Source of the DNA: an uncultured Desulfobacterales bacterium
Lineage (GTDB): Bacteria > Desulfobacterota > Desulfobacteria > Desulfobacterales > JAFDCJ01
Assembly: GCA_945787595.1 (NCBI GenBank)
Contig: CALZJV010000588.1
Span: 1-5,193 of the forward strand
Direction: 5' to 3'
Length of the DNA: 5,193 bases
A program made the translations under genes and the position numbers. Shown in pieces: positions 1 to 5,193 of this stretch; position 1 is the first letter of the stretch, and each line of letters begins with the position of its first letter. The notes under the pieces were generated by a model. The model made no database searches, was not told the DNA's origin, and was given only the letters and a program-made list of their open reading frames with translations.

Positions 1-1025
1 ATGTTTTGCGGTTGCATGCCGAAATCAACCATGCGCTTCCAATTGGCATCGACTTCCAATTTGTTATCAAACGGCGAGAGGGGCCAGTCGAAAATGGCGG
101 AATCAAGTTTTTCCATTTCCATGTTGGCGCCTTTGACGATTCGAATTTTAATGGGGCTGCCGCCGGCGGCCACCCGTGTGCGGGCCCAGCTGGTGATTTG
201 CTGCTGTATATGGTACGAATCCGGCAGGTAGGCTTGCAAGGCCATGCCGGCGTGGTGATCTTTAAATTCTTGCTGGTCCAGGGTGCGGATGAAGGCTTGA
301 GTGGTAATTGCCAGGTCGCGGTAGGCTTCCATGTCGAGATTGATAAACTTGTTTACTTTGCTGCCGTCGTGTCGCACAAATTGGTGTGCGGCAGCAGAGC
401 GGTAGAGCTCGGAAAGACGTTTTATCAAAATGCCGACGGTATGCTCGAACGCCAAAGGTTGAATTTGGGAAAATATCGTCGAAATTTTGACCGAAATATA
501 TTCAATGGCAGGGTTTTTGAGAGCCTCGAGATACATAGCGAGGCGGGACGACGCCTCCTGTTCTCCGATCACCTCTTCGCCGATGTAATTAACGTTGACC
601 CGCAGGCCCTGATCCTTCCTTTTTTTCAGGAAAGCATTAAACGCATCTGCTTCACCCGGGATGATCAAATGGTCGCTGTCCTGCCGCATTTTTTCGATAA
701 TAGCCGGTACCGTCCAACCGGGCAAAAAACGTCCGGCATAAATGAAAACACCCATCAGAAATTTTTCCAGGGACGAAAAAAAAGCGGGGATGCCATACTC
801 GGTCAGCAGATAGTGGATTTGATCGGCCGTGCGGTGGTTGTCTGCGCAGCGAAAACTTTGATCGATCAGTTTGGTTAGAATTATTTTATCCGAGGAACTT
901 TCAAACAGGCGTGCAAACTTACGTTGGCGTACCCGTTCCCGACGGGTCCGCAACTCATTGGCCCGGTCTTGCCATTTTCCCGCCAATTGGATCGCTTCTT
1001 CCGTAATTTGGTAGGTATCATCCAT
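1..1025 (-). CDS. putA: PutA-type proline dehydrogenase, N-terminal part (runs off left edge)
   Basis: The reverse strand reads open from an ATG at 1025 to the window edge (341 codons, no stop), so the 3' part is missing. Proline dehydrogenase oxidises L-proline to pyrroline-5-carboxylate with FAD and passes electrons to the quinone pool. Recognisable barrel motifs are YISVKIS (residues 176-182), FINLDMEAYRDLA (227-239), ALQAYLPDS (262-270) and IRIVKGANMEMEK (294-306). These match the PutA lysine, aspartate and arginine flavin/substrate-site segments. The KGANMEME form, rather than KGAYWDSE of E. coli, fits the deltaproteobacterial/actinobacterial type of bifunctional PutA. Whether the P5C dehydrogenase domain follows cannot be seen. 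The N-terminus (MDDTYQITEEAIQL) shows no ribbon-helix-helix DNA-binding domain, so self-repression as in E. coli is unlikely. An in-frame TAA lies upstream of the ATG with no other Met between. No clear Shine-Dalgarno is visible, and a foldback element begins 32 bp upstream. Plus-strand frames here are shadows. Confidence 0.88.
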   Translation of the reverse strand, partial: MDDTYQITEEAIQLAGKWQDRANELRTRRERVRQRKFARLFESSSDKIILTKLIDQSFRCADNHRTADQIHYLLTEYGIPAFFSSLEKFLMGVFIYAGRFLPGWTVPAIIEKMRQDSDHLIIPGEADAFNAFLKKRKDQGLRVNVNYIGEEVIGEQEASSRLAMYLEALKNPAIEYISVKISTIFSQIQPLAFEHTVGILIKRLSELYRSAAAHQFVRHDGSKVNKFINLDMEAYRDLAITTQAFIRTLDQQEFKDHHAGMALQAYLPDSYHIQQQITSWARTRVAAGGSPIKIRIVKGANMEMEKLDSAIFDWPLSPFDNKLEVDANWKRMVDFGMQPQN

Positions 1026-1057
1026 GGTGTTATGTTGTATGCTTTGAAATAGTTAGA

Positions 1058-1335
1058 TGAGGGGTCGGGGAGTTTCTCAAAGCCTACCCGCTGCATGCAT
1101 AATCACCACCGAAACCGCATGAACTCGACCCTAAGGCATCGTAATGTATGAACAGTAATCAAAATGAAAACGGGGTATTGTGTGCAATGCCAGGATTGGA
1201 TGTTAAATACATGCCGCGGTGCAAAGCTGTTCATCCATAACGATCCCTAATGGTCTCAGACAGCATCCGCTTTCGGTGGCGATCATCCACTCCGCTATAA
1301 ATATAGGCTTACGCTGAAAACTCCCCGACCCCTCA
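1058..1335. mobile_element. MITE-like foldback element with 18-bp perfect terminal inverted repeats
   Basis: The left end reads TGAGGGGTCGGGGAGTTT (1058-1075), and its exact reverse complement closes the right end (1318-1335). The repeat continues inward imperfectly: AAGCCTA at 1080-1086 pairs with TAGGCTT at 1304-1310, a CACCGAAA segment at 1106-1113 pairs with TTTCGGTG at 1271-1278, and ATGAACAG at 1148-1155 pairs with CTGTTCAT at 1227-1234. The arms are therefore about 98 and 109 bp around a loop of about 70 bp. TAGATGA occurs at 1054-1060 and again at 1338-1344. This could be a target duplication, although the left copy overlaps the repeat and the right copy is two bases outside it, so the exact ends are uncertain. 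There is no transposase inside, so the element would be non-autonomous. It could also be a large structured RNA or a bidirectional terminator. Confidence 0.65.
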
Positions 1336-1410
1336 GCTAGATGACTTATCCGTGGGGATATTTCTGTGATTACCCAAATTAATGCAGCCTTTACAATTTG
1401 TCACGATTGA

Positions 1411-1725
1411 ACAATATGTTATTGCAAGAAAAAAGCTACACTAAGCAGGTCCAGGATCGGGGCTCCGATTTCAGCAATTAAATAATTTCAAATAGCAAAT
1501 AACAAATCCCAAATAAATCACAATGAACGAAATTGTTATTTGAAATTATTAATTGCTGACACCCCTGGCCCAGACCTAATTTTGTATGAATCTGGAAGAT
1601 AAGACATTATTGGGATCTCTTGCAGCGAACAGTAAGAATCTATCATATCGCACTCTCCGAGGTTTAGGATCTACGAGCCGGGGGCCAGGGCGGGCTGAAA
1701 ACTTCATTTTCTTGCAACATATTGT
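1411..1725. repeat. imperfect nested inverted-repeat region, possible decayed second element
   Basis: The outer arms are ACAATATGTT-ATT-GCAAGAAAA (1411-1432) and TTTTCTTGCAACATATTGT (1707-1725), complementary except for a 3-base insertion in the left arm. Weaker complementarity seems to continue inward, with GGGGCTC near 1459-1465 against GAGCCGGGGG near 1675-1684. CCCTGGCCC (1563-1571) and GGGCCAGGG (1682-1690) are an exact 9-bp inverted pair. The AT-rich hairpin at 1471-1559 sits inside. No coding sequence or convincing target duplication is visible. It may be a degenerate non-autonomous element or two overlapping repeats. Confidence 0.4.
1471..1559. repeat. AT-rich long hairpin with low-complexity loop
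   Basis: TCAGCAATTAAATAATTTC with following AAAT (1471-1493) pairs with ATTTGAAATTATTAATTGCTGA ending at 1559 over about 22 bp, with one bulged A. The loop is made of CAAATA-like words (AAATAGCAAATAACAAATCCC and similar), a low-complexity pattern I associate with intergenic repeats of environmental bacteria (recollection, not checked). The flanks extend the symmetry: GCAGGTCCAGG near 1445-1455 against CCTGGCCCAGACC at 1564-1576. There is no U-run that would make it a classical terminator. Confidence 0.6.
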
Positions 1726-1796
1726 AAGATTATCTCCGATAAGGGTCTAGAAAGACTGTCTCTGAACCCCAAATGTAATATCCGGCTGACTAAAAC

Positions 1797-1829
1797 GACT
1801 CTTTAGTAGGATAAACTAAAATGGGAGTC
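1797..1829 (+). promoter_or_regulatory. hairpin enclosing the ribosome binding site of the HD-GYP gene
   Basis: GACTC-TTTAGT (1797-1807) can pair with ACTAAA (1815-1820) and GAGTC (1825-1829) around the loop AGGATAA, leaving ATGG (1821-1824) as a bulge. The Shine-Dalgarno GGGAG (1823-1827) lies partly in the stem, seven bases before the ATG at 1835. If this fold forms in the mRNA it would limit ribosome access. No ligand-binding riboswitch core is visible, so the regulatory role is inferred from base pairing only. Confidence 0.45.
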
Positions 1830-1834
1830 TTTTC

Positions 1835-3613
1835 ATGCCGACGCTTGCGAACACAACAGCACCAAAAATTAAATATCTGAGTCATCTGCTGTGGGAATAT
1901 TCATTTTACCTGCGCCAGGAATTGCGAAACCCGACTGTTTACCTGACATCCTTGACGATCGGGCTTTCGGTAGCATGGTTGATGCACACCCTTTCAGTTA
2001 TTCCCTTTCTGGTATCCTGTATTGTTCTGGTAGCCGCCAACGCGATACTGCAATTCAGAAAGCAGGATATCGAAACCCTTTTAATGCTGCCGGCTCAACG
2101 GGAAGATCCTGCGTTTATTATGGATCTTGGCGGCAACGTCGGCTTGTCCGCCGGCAAAACAAATTGGCTGTTCAAGAAGGAAGGCATCAACAGCATCGTT
2201 GATGTCATCGGAGCCGACAGTTTCGATCGACTTATCAATACGCTAGATAATCGCTGCACCGATCCGCAAACCCGATCCATCGATGCTTATTCCGAACGCC
2301 TGCAAAATTGGTATAAAATCAAATTCAAGCCGATCGTGTCCCGTTGTGGAAGCCCGCCCGAAAAAGTGCTGGTCTGGTTTTCCGAGGTTACCGCTCAGAG
2401 AGAAGCCCAAATGCGGCAACATGATCTGCTCAATTATACCGGCAGCCTAATGTCGAATGTAAAAACGCTTGCCAGGGAAAAGAGCACCTATGATCACCTG
2501 GCGGCCTATATATTGAGCAATTACGAAGGCGTGTTTATCACGAGAAACGATCCGGATGGAAACCTGGGCGGTTACATATTCAAGCGGAACGGAGAAGTTG
2601 AGCGCTCTGAAAAGATCGTTATCGCCAGCGATTCCTTCTCCCCCGTTTATTTATCCAGGCGCAAGGCGACAGTTATCGGCGACGATATTCGCAATTACGC
2701 TTCAGCAAGCGCTTTCGACCGGAAGTACTCTTTCGATGAACGGGTGCGGTTATTTCTCGATGTGCCCATTCGAAATTTTATCTGCTACCATGCCGGTGAT
2801 GTGTCCATCATTGCGTTCAATTCGGTCCGTTCACTCACGGATCAGGAAAACATATTTATTGAAGTTCTGCTGAACACGACCCGGGCGATTGTCTCCCTGG
2901 TCGACCTGGCCCGTGAGAATGACGAGCAGTTTTTGCAAAAGGTGATGGGCCTCTGTGCCGCGGCCGAGTACAGTGACGAAATCACCGGCAGGCATATCCT
3001 GCGGGTGAATACTTACAGCCGCTTTATTGCCGGGGAGCTTGGTTTCGATTCGGATTTCGTGGAAACCATCGGGCGGGTGGCAGCCCTGCATGACATCGGT
3101 AAAGTCGCCATACCCGAGCTGATCAAACTTCCCAAAAATTACAACAAGGATCAACGTTTGAAAATGCAGATGCATACCATCTTCGGGGCCGGAATTATCG
3201 AAACCATGATGACTTATTCTGAAAAGGAAGACCCGCGGATGCTCATGGCCCGCAACATTGCGCTTCATCACCATCAGACCTTCAATGGGAAGGGCTATCC
3301 CCGTGTAAAAATAAACGGTACCATCCAGGCTCCTTTGTACAAAGACTATGCGGAGTATCTAAACAATGCGCCCTTATCGGCGACGGAAATTCCCACCGAG
3401 GCCTTGATCGTGGGTCTGGCGGATCGGTATGATGCGCTCAGAAGCAGACGGCCTTACAAAGAAGCATTTTCCCATGAGAAAACCCTGGCCGTGATGACCA
3501 ATGATGACCGTTCGGAAATTCGTGGTTTCGATTGGTATGGTCCTGAAATCTGGGGAGTGTTTGAAAAACACCATCTTCATTTCAAAGGCGTATTTGAACA
3601 CATGCAAAACTAG
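1835..3613 (+). CDS. membrane-anchored HD-GYP domain protein with PAS- and GAF-like regions
   Basis: A complete 592-residue protein, probably a cyclic-di-GMP phosphodiesterase or a sensor derived from one. Residues 33-74 form two hydrophobic helices flanked by RQELRNP and RKQD, which suggests a membrane hairpin with both ends in the cytoplasm. Residues 88-190 look PAS-like (start DPAFIMDLGG, end VLVWFSEVTAQRE). Residues about 215-355 look like a divergent GAF domain. HD-GYP follows from about 365. The expected metal ligands are all present: H387 (TGRH), H419 and D420 (HDIGK, K423), H447, H479, H480 and D530 (LADRYDAL). The signature is altered: HHQTFNGKGYP (479-489) instead of HHExxDGxGYP. 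About 22 extra residues separate GYP from D530 compared with canonical members. I383 stands where trinuclear members have a glutamate. The start is supported by GGGAG seven bases upstream. It is monocistronic: the downstream neighbour is a minus-strand pseudogene. No GGDEF or EAL domain is present. Confidence 0.9.
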   Translation: MPTLANTTAPKIKYLSHLLWEYSFYLRQELRNPTVYLTSLTIGLSVAWLMHTLSVIPFLVSCIVLVAANAILQFRKQDIETLLMLPAQREDPAFIMDLGGNVGLSAGKTNWLFKKEGINSIVDVIGADSFDRLINTLDNRCTDPQTRSIDAYSERLQNWYKIKFKPIVSRCGSPPEKVLVWFSEVTAQREAQMRQHDLLNYTGSLMSNVKTLAREKSTYDHLAAYILSNYEGVFITRNDPDGNLGGYIFKRNGEVERSEKIVIASDSFSPVYLSRRKATVIGDDIRNYASASAFDRKYSFDERVRLFLDVPIRNFICYHAGDVSIIAFNSVRSLTDQENIFIEVLLNTTRAIVSLVDLARENDEQFLQKVMGLCAAAEYSDEITGRHILRVNTYSRFIAGELGFDSDFVETIGRVAALHDIGKVAIPELIKLPKNYNKDQRLKMQMHTIFGAGIIETMMTYSEKEDPRMLMARNIALHHHQTFNGKGYPRVKINGTIQAPLYKDYAEYLNNAPLSATEIPTEALIVGLADRYDALRSRRPYKEAFSHEKTLAVMTNDDRSEIRGFDWYGPEIWGVFEKHHLHFKGVFEHMQN

Positions 3614-3632
3614 AAACGATGTCCATAAACCA

Positions 3633-3914
3633 TTGATTTAGAACTTGGCGAACTTCAGCCTTTGTTATTGCCACAGGGGGACGGCGGCGTTTCTCAGCCT
3701 TGACAGGGGAGGGGCGATGTTGTCCCCAATCGGCATGTTCAAAACATGCTTTTACAAGAAGACGAGAGCATTTAGCGCCTATCGCTGGTCTGAAGCCGCC
3801 ATTTTGCGATGGGTAGCAAGATAACTTAAAAAAAGCTTCAATCTCGGGATTCGCCATATCTTTAGGGTGCTGTTGGTTGCCATGGAATTTGACAAAGCGT
3901 ATAGTCCAGGCTAT
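3633..3914 (-). pseudogene. remnant of an integron-type tyrosine recombinase (IntI-like)
   Basis: Read in reverse from about 3914, one frame gives WTIRFVKFHGNQQHPKDM, then continues as MANPEIEAF to a T7 run at 3828-3834 (the + strand shows seven A). One T too many shifts the frame. The next frame reads YLATHRKMAASDQR, a stop (TAG), ALNALVFL, a stop (TAA), KHVLNMPIGDNIAP. The original frame then resumes as VKAEKRRRPPVAITKAEVRQ, with VLNQ ending at 3633. The order HP-x-x-M, IEAFL-x-x-LA, AAS-x-x-x-ALNAL-x-FLY, and LPVVLT-x-x-EV is typical of integron integrases, which recombine attI and attC sites. Only the N-terminal third survives: the catalytic RHRRHY part is absent, so it cannot be active. 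The 91-codon frame 3857-3582 covers part of this fragment and is not an intact gene. The homology stops 20 bp from the HD-GYP stop codon. A XerC/D-like recombinase is the alternative. Confidence 0.72.
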
Positions 3915-4029
3915 AACGATCCAACTGGATCTTTAAGGCAGAACAAGTCATTTGAGCTAAGGGCTCACTCAAAAATAACTTCACATTTTATACGCCGATG
4001 CATCCCGCCTGGCTGCGTTGCGAAAGCTC

Positions 4030-4047
4030 GGAATATCCAGATATTCC
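4030..4047. repeat. 18-bp near-perfect palindrome GGAATATC-CA-GATATTCC
   Basis: The 8-bp arms GGAATATC and GATATTCC match exactly around CA. It follows a GC-rich run (4006-4029, CGCCTGGCTGCGTTGCG and on) and precedes a near copy of one arm (GGAATATAC, 4082-4090). It could be the core of a decayed REP/MITE element, a regulator site or a small hairpin. Nothing in the window decides between these. Confidence 0.45.
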
Positions 4048-4120
4048 TGCGTTTTACATTTTACAGGAATGTGTAGACACAGGAATATACTCGGCGCAGC
4101 TCACAGCGTCAGGTTTTAAT

Positions 4121-4125
4121 GGAGG
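4121..4125 (+). promoter_or_regulatory. Shine-Dalgarno GGAGG that decides the GTG start of the hotdog gene
   Basis: GGAGG lies five bases before GTG at 4131. The in-frame ATG at 4119 overlaps this site and has no comparable site of its own. The protein therefore most likely begins at GTG, giving M-ANKEEIAAF. Confidence 0.75.
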
Positions 4126-4130
4126 TACTC

Positions 4131-4520
4131 GTGGCGAACAAAGAAGAAATCGCTGCATTTATGACGACCGGGTTCCCGCAATTCAAGTGCACCATCGAAG
4201 CGGTCGGAAATGGTGGCGCTACAGTTATTCATCAAATTGGGCCAGATGAATTGAGACCGGGAGGAACAGTCTCAGGGACGGTGTTGATGGGTGTCGCGGA
4301 TGAGGCGCTTTACGTTGCCATATTTGGTGAGATCGGCATTGTTCCCCTTGCTGTCACGACTAATCTCACAATAAATTTCTTACGTAAGCCTCCAGCCAGC
4401 AAGTATGTCAAAGGCGTTTGTAAGCTCATGAAAGTTGGCAAGTCACTCGCCGTAGGCGAAGTTAGCCTGTATTCAGAAGGAATGAACGAGTCCGTTGCCC
4501 ATGTTGTTGGTACGTATTGA
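4131..4520 (+). CDS. PaaI-like hotdog-fold thioesterase family protein
   Basis: A 129-residue cytoplasmic protein of the PaaI/YbgC-like hotdog superfamily, whose members hydrolyse acyl-CoA thioesters, often aromatic or short-chain. The diagnostic run is LRPGGTVSGTVLMGVADEAL followed by YVAIFGEIG, with LAVTTNLTINFLRKP and VGKSLAVGEVSLYSEG downstream. This is the order of strands and central helix expected for the fold. The proposed active-site acid is the aspartate in GVADEA. The PaaI HGG motif reads PGG here, a substitution I recall in this subfamily, so it need not mean loss of activity. The true substrate is unknown. The protein ends abruptly at VAHVVGTY, where relatives usually run about 5-10 residues further (SIPP-like tail), so the 3' end may have been cut by a rearrangement. 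It lies alone between two gene remnants, with no partner genes to suggest a pathway. Confidence 0.85.
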   Translation: MANKEEIAAFMTTGFPQFKCTIEAVGNGGATVIHQIGPDELRPGGTVSGTVLMGVADEALYVAIFGEIGIVPLAVTTNLTINFLRKPPASKYVKGVCKLMKVGKSLAVGEVSLYSEGMNESVAHVVGTY

Positions 4521-4710
4521 CAAGTGATGAATAGTGAAGAATTTAAAAATCTCGTAGGACCTTAGATGAAGGATTCTCCCCATTATCCAGGAGTATACGA
4601 AATTATCAGAACCTAATACTTAATAAATACGAGGTATGAGTTGTTCGATCCATCAATAATTGCCCCTATCTGGCTTACTGAGTGGATGGAAGTACACAAG
4701 ATTACCATAA

Positions 4711-4974
4711 TGGGGTGCGGCAGATCTTCGGGATTTATCCACACCGCGGGATGAATCAGGACAGGGATTTCCTTTCGCCCTCTCATGGGCTGTTCCAATG
4801 AACCCTCAAATAATGGTCAGTATCCAGAACGGACCCAACCAAGCATACGCTGATGAGTATGCCAGAGTGAACAACCGTATCAATGAATTATCAGAAGCAT
4901 TAGCAACTGAAATCAAAGACAGAAGTTTTCGATCAAAACCGCTGGCCGCTTCGGATCGTACCGAACCAGGCTAA
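4711..4974 (+). pseudogene. fragment of a QueG-like 4Fe-4S double-cluster protein
   Basis: The frame 4711-4974 is bounded by in-frame TAA at 4708 and 4972. It reads WGAADLRDLSTPRD, FPFALSWAVPMNPQIM, SIQNGPNQAYADEYARVNN, RINELSEALATEI, KPLAASDRT, then EPG and stop. This resembles the N-terminal part of epoxyqueuosine reductase-related iron-sulfur proteins: a y-x-x-AIS-x-x-vpm-p-x-im segment, a GP-x-x-x-Y-x-x-EY-x-R-x-N helix, then ASERTDP. The conserved continuation (PHKTAA-x-x-AGLGWIG and the cysteine clusters) is missing, so no Fe-S enzyme can be made. The start is also damaged: LTEWMEVHKITI lies just upstream in another frame (about 4674-4709), which suggests a frameshift near 4710. The largest Met-initiated piece is 58 codons from 4798, with no evident ribosome binding site. 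From 4521 to about 4670 I recognise nothing. Confidence 0.6.
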
Positions 4975-5031
4975 TGCAGCCGACGCGAATAGCCGCGCGG
5001 TTGATTGGCAACAAATTATAAAAGGAGAAAT

Positions 5032-5193
5032 ATGTCAGACGGGAAAATTGAAAAATTGGCCGTATTAATAGATGCAGACAACGCCCAACCTTCTATTGTT
5101 GACGGACTACTATCGGAAATCGCAAAATATGGCACAGCTAATGTAAAAAGGATTTACGGTGACTGGACACTGTCAGGCCTTAAAGGGTGGAAG
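5032..5193 (+). CDS. NYN domain protein (LabA/DUF88-type predicted nuclease), N-terminal part
   Basis: The first 54 codons of a gene running off the right edge. The start is clear: AAAGGAG (5021-5027) lies four bases before ATG. LAVLIDADNAQ (residues 9-19) is the first strand and metal-site loop of the NYN fold (PIN-like nuclease), with D14 and D16 as candidate metal ligands. KRIYGDWTLSGLKGWK (39-54) is the second conserved block seen in NYN proteins that often carry a C-terminal OST-HTH/LOTUS domain. That domain would lie outside the window, so its presence is not shown. Family members are thought to act on RNA, but substrates are mostly unknown. The gene sits 57 bp after the stop of the QueG-like fragment, so the two are probably unrelated. 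A TTATAA at 5015-5020 precedes the ribosome binding site but is too close to the start to be called a -10 box. Confidence 0.85.
   Translation, partial: MSDGKIEKLAVLIDADNAQPSIVDGLLSEIAKYGTANVKRIYGDWTLSGLKGWK

Larger units (their letters stand above)
1026..1834. other. gene-free intergenic region rich in inverted repeats
   Basis: This stretch of about 810 bp separates the divergently transcribed putA and HD-GYP genes. I find no credible coding region in any frame. It holds the foldback element at 1058-1335, a looser palindromic region at 1411-1725, and a hairpin over the ribosome binding site at 1797-1829. The pieces at 1345-1410 and 1726-1796 show nothing I recognise. No convincing sigma-70 or sigma-54 promoter pair could be assigned for either flanking gene, although both promoters should lie here. 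Confidence 0.75.
3915..4130. other. non-coding stretch with short palindromes ahead of the hotdog gene
   Basis: No gene is supported here. Small inverted repeats are frequent: GATCCA-AC-TGGATC (3918-3931), TGAGC-TAAGG-GCTCA (3953-3967), GGAATATC-CA-GATATTCC (4030-4047) and GTGT-AG-ACAC (4071-4080). TATACT at 4086-4091 could be a -10 box for the hotdog gene, but the best -35 candidate, TTTACA (4060-4065), is 20 bases away, so I do not call a promoter. In an intact integron the attI site would lie here, but I see no GTTRRRY core. Confidence 0.5.

Noticed and set aside
6..878. 290-codon open frame on the plus strand
   Set aside because: It lies antisense to the proline dehydrogenase frame, has no recognisable motif and no ribosome binding site. 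The minus strand carries clear PutA motifs along its whole length.
881..1096. 71-codon minus-strand frame overlapping the putA start
   Set aside because: It is a shifted frame of putA that begins inside the foldback element; its product resembles nothing.
1680..1800. Sigma-70 or sigma-54 promoter for the HD-GYP gene
   Set aside because: TTGCAA at 1712 has no fitting -10 box at 16-18 bases, and no GG-N10-GC pair fits; a promoter must exist but cannot be placed.
1026..1834. CRISPR array or tandem repeats in the intergenic region
   Set aside because: The repeats are inverted pairs, not regularly spaced direct repeats.
2831..3274. 147-codon minus-strand frame
   Set aside because: It is antisense to the HD-GYP domain coding region, whose motifs are unmistakable.
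3867..4249. Two plus-strand frames (69 and 83 codons) over the integrase relic and the hotdog start
   Set aside because: The first is antisense to the integrase fragment and runs through palindromes; the second is a shifted frame of the hotdog gene.
4613..4798. 61-codon minus-strand frame
   Set aside because: It overlaps the QueG-like remnant in antisense and shows no motif or ribosome binding site.
4521..5031. attC recombination sites expected if the hotdog gene were an integron cassette
   Set aside because: No paired RYYYAAC and GTTRRRY cores with an intervening palindrome could be found, so a cassette array is not supported.

Overview
The window looks like an accessory stretch of a moderately GC-balanced Gram-negative genome, most likely a Desulfobacterota (deltaproteobacterial) organism. 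That placement is inferred from the style of the proline dehydrogenase, the HD-GYP protein and the intergenic repeats; no marker gene here proves it.

Layout: (1) 1-1025, minus strand: the N-terminal 341 codons of a PutA-type proline dehydrogenase, running off the left edge. (2) 1026-1834: about 810 bp without a gene, holding two inverted-repeat structures. One is a sharp ~278-bp foldback, MITE-like element (1058-1335). The other is a weaker nested palindromic region (1411-1725) with an AT-rich hairpin at its centre. (3) 1835-3613, plus strand: one complete gene for a membrane-anchored HD-GYP phosphodiesterase-like protein, with a GGGAG ribosome binding site inside a predicted hairpin. (4) 3633-3914, minus strand: a decayed fragment of an integron-type tyrosine recombinase, broken by frameshifts and stops. 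(5) 3915-4130: non-coding sequence with several short palindromes. (6) 4131-4520, plus strand: a small PaaI-like hotdog-fold protein whose start is best placed at a GTG. (7) 4711-4974, plus strand: a remnant of a QueG-like iron-sulfur protein. (8) 5032 to the right edge, plus strand: the start of a NYN-domain (LabA/DUF88-type) predicted nuclease.

The genes do not form an obvious pathway. Proline catabolism, cyclic-dinucleotide signalling, an acyl-CoA thioesterase-like enzyme and a NYN nuclease are separated by repeats and gene debris. The region from about 3614 to 5031 reads as a recombination scar: a truncated integrase, a hotdog protein with an abrupt C-terminus and a truncated Fe-S protein in a row. 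I looked for a new defence or mobile system and do not see a complete one. The most distinctive features are the HD-GYP protein with an altered signature and an insertion, the hairpin over its ribosome binding site, the foldback element beside putA, and the integron-integrase relic.
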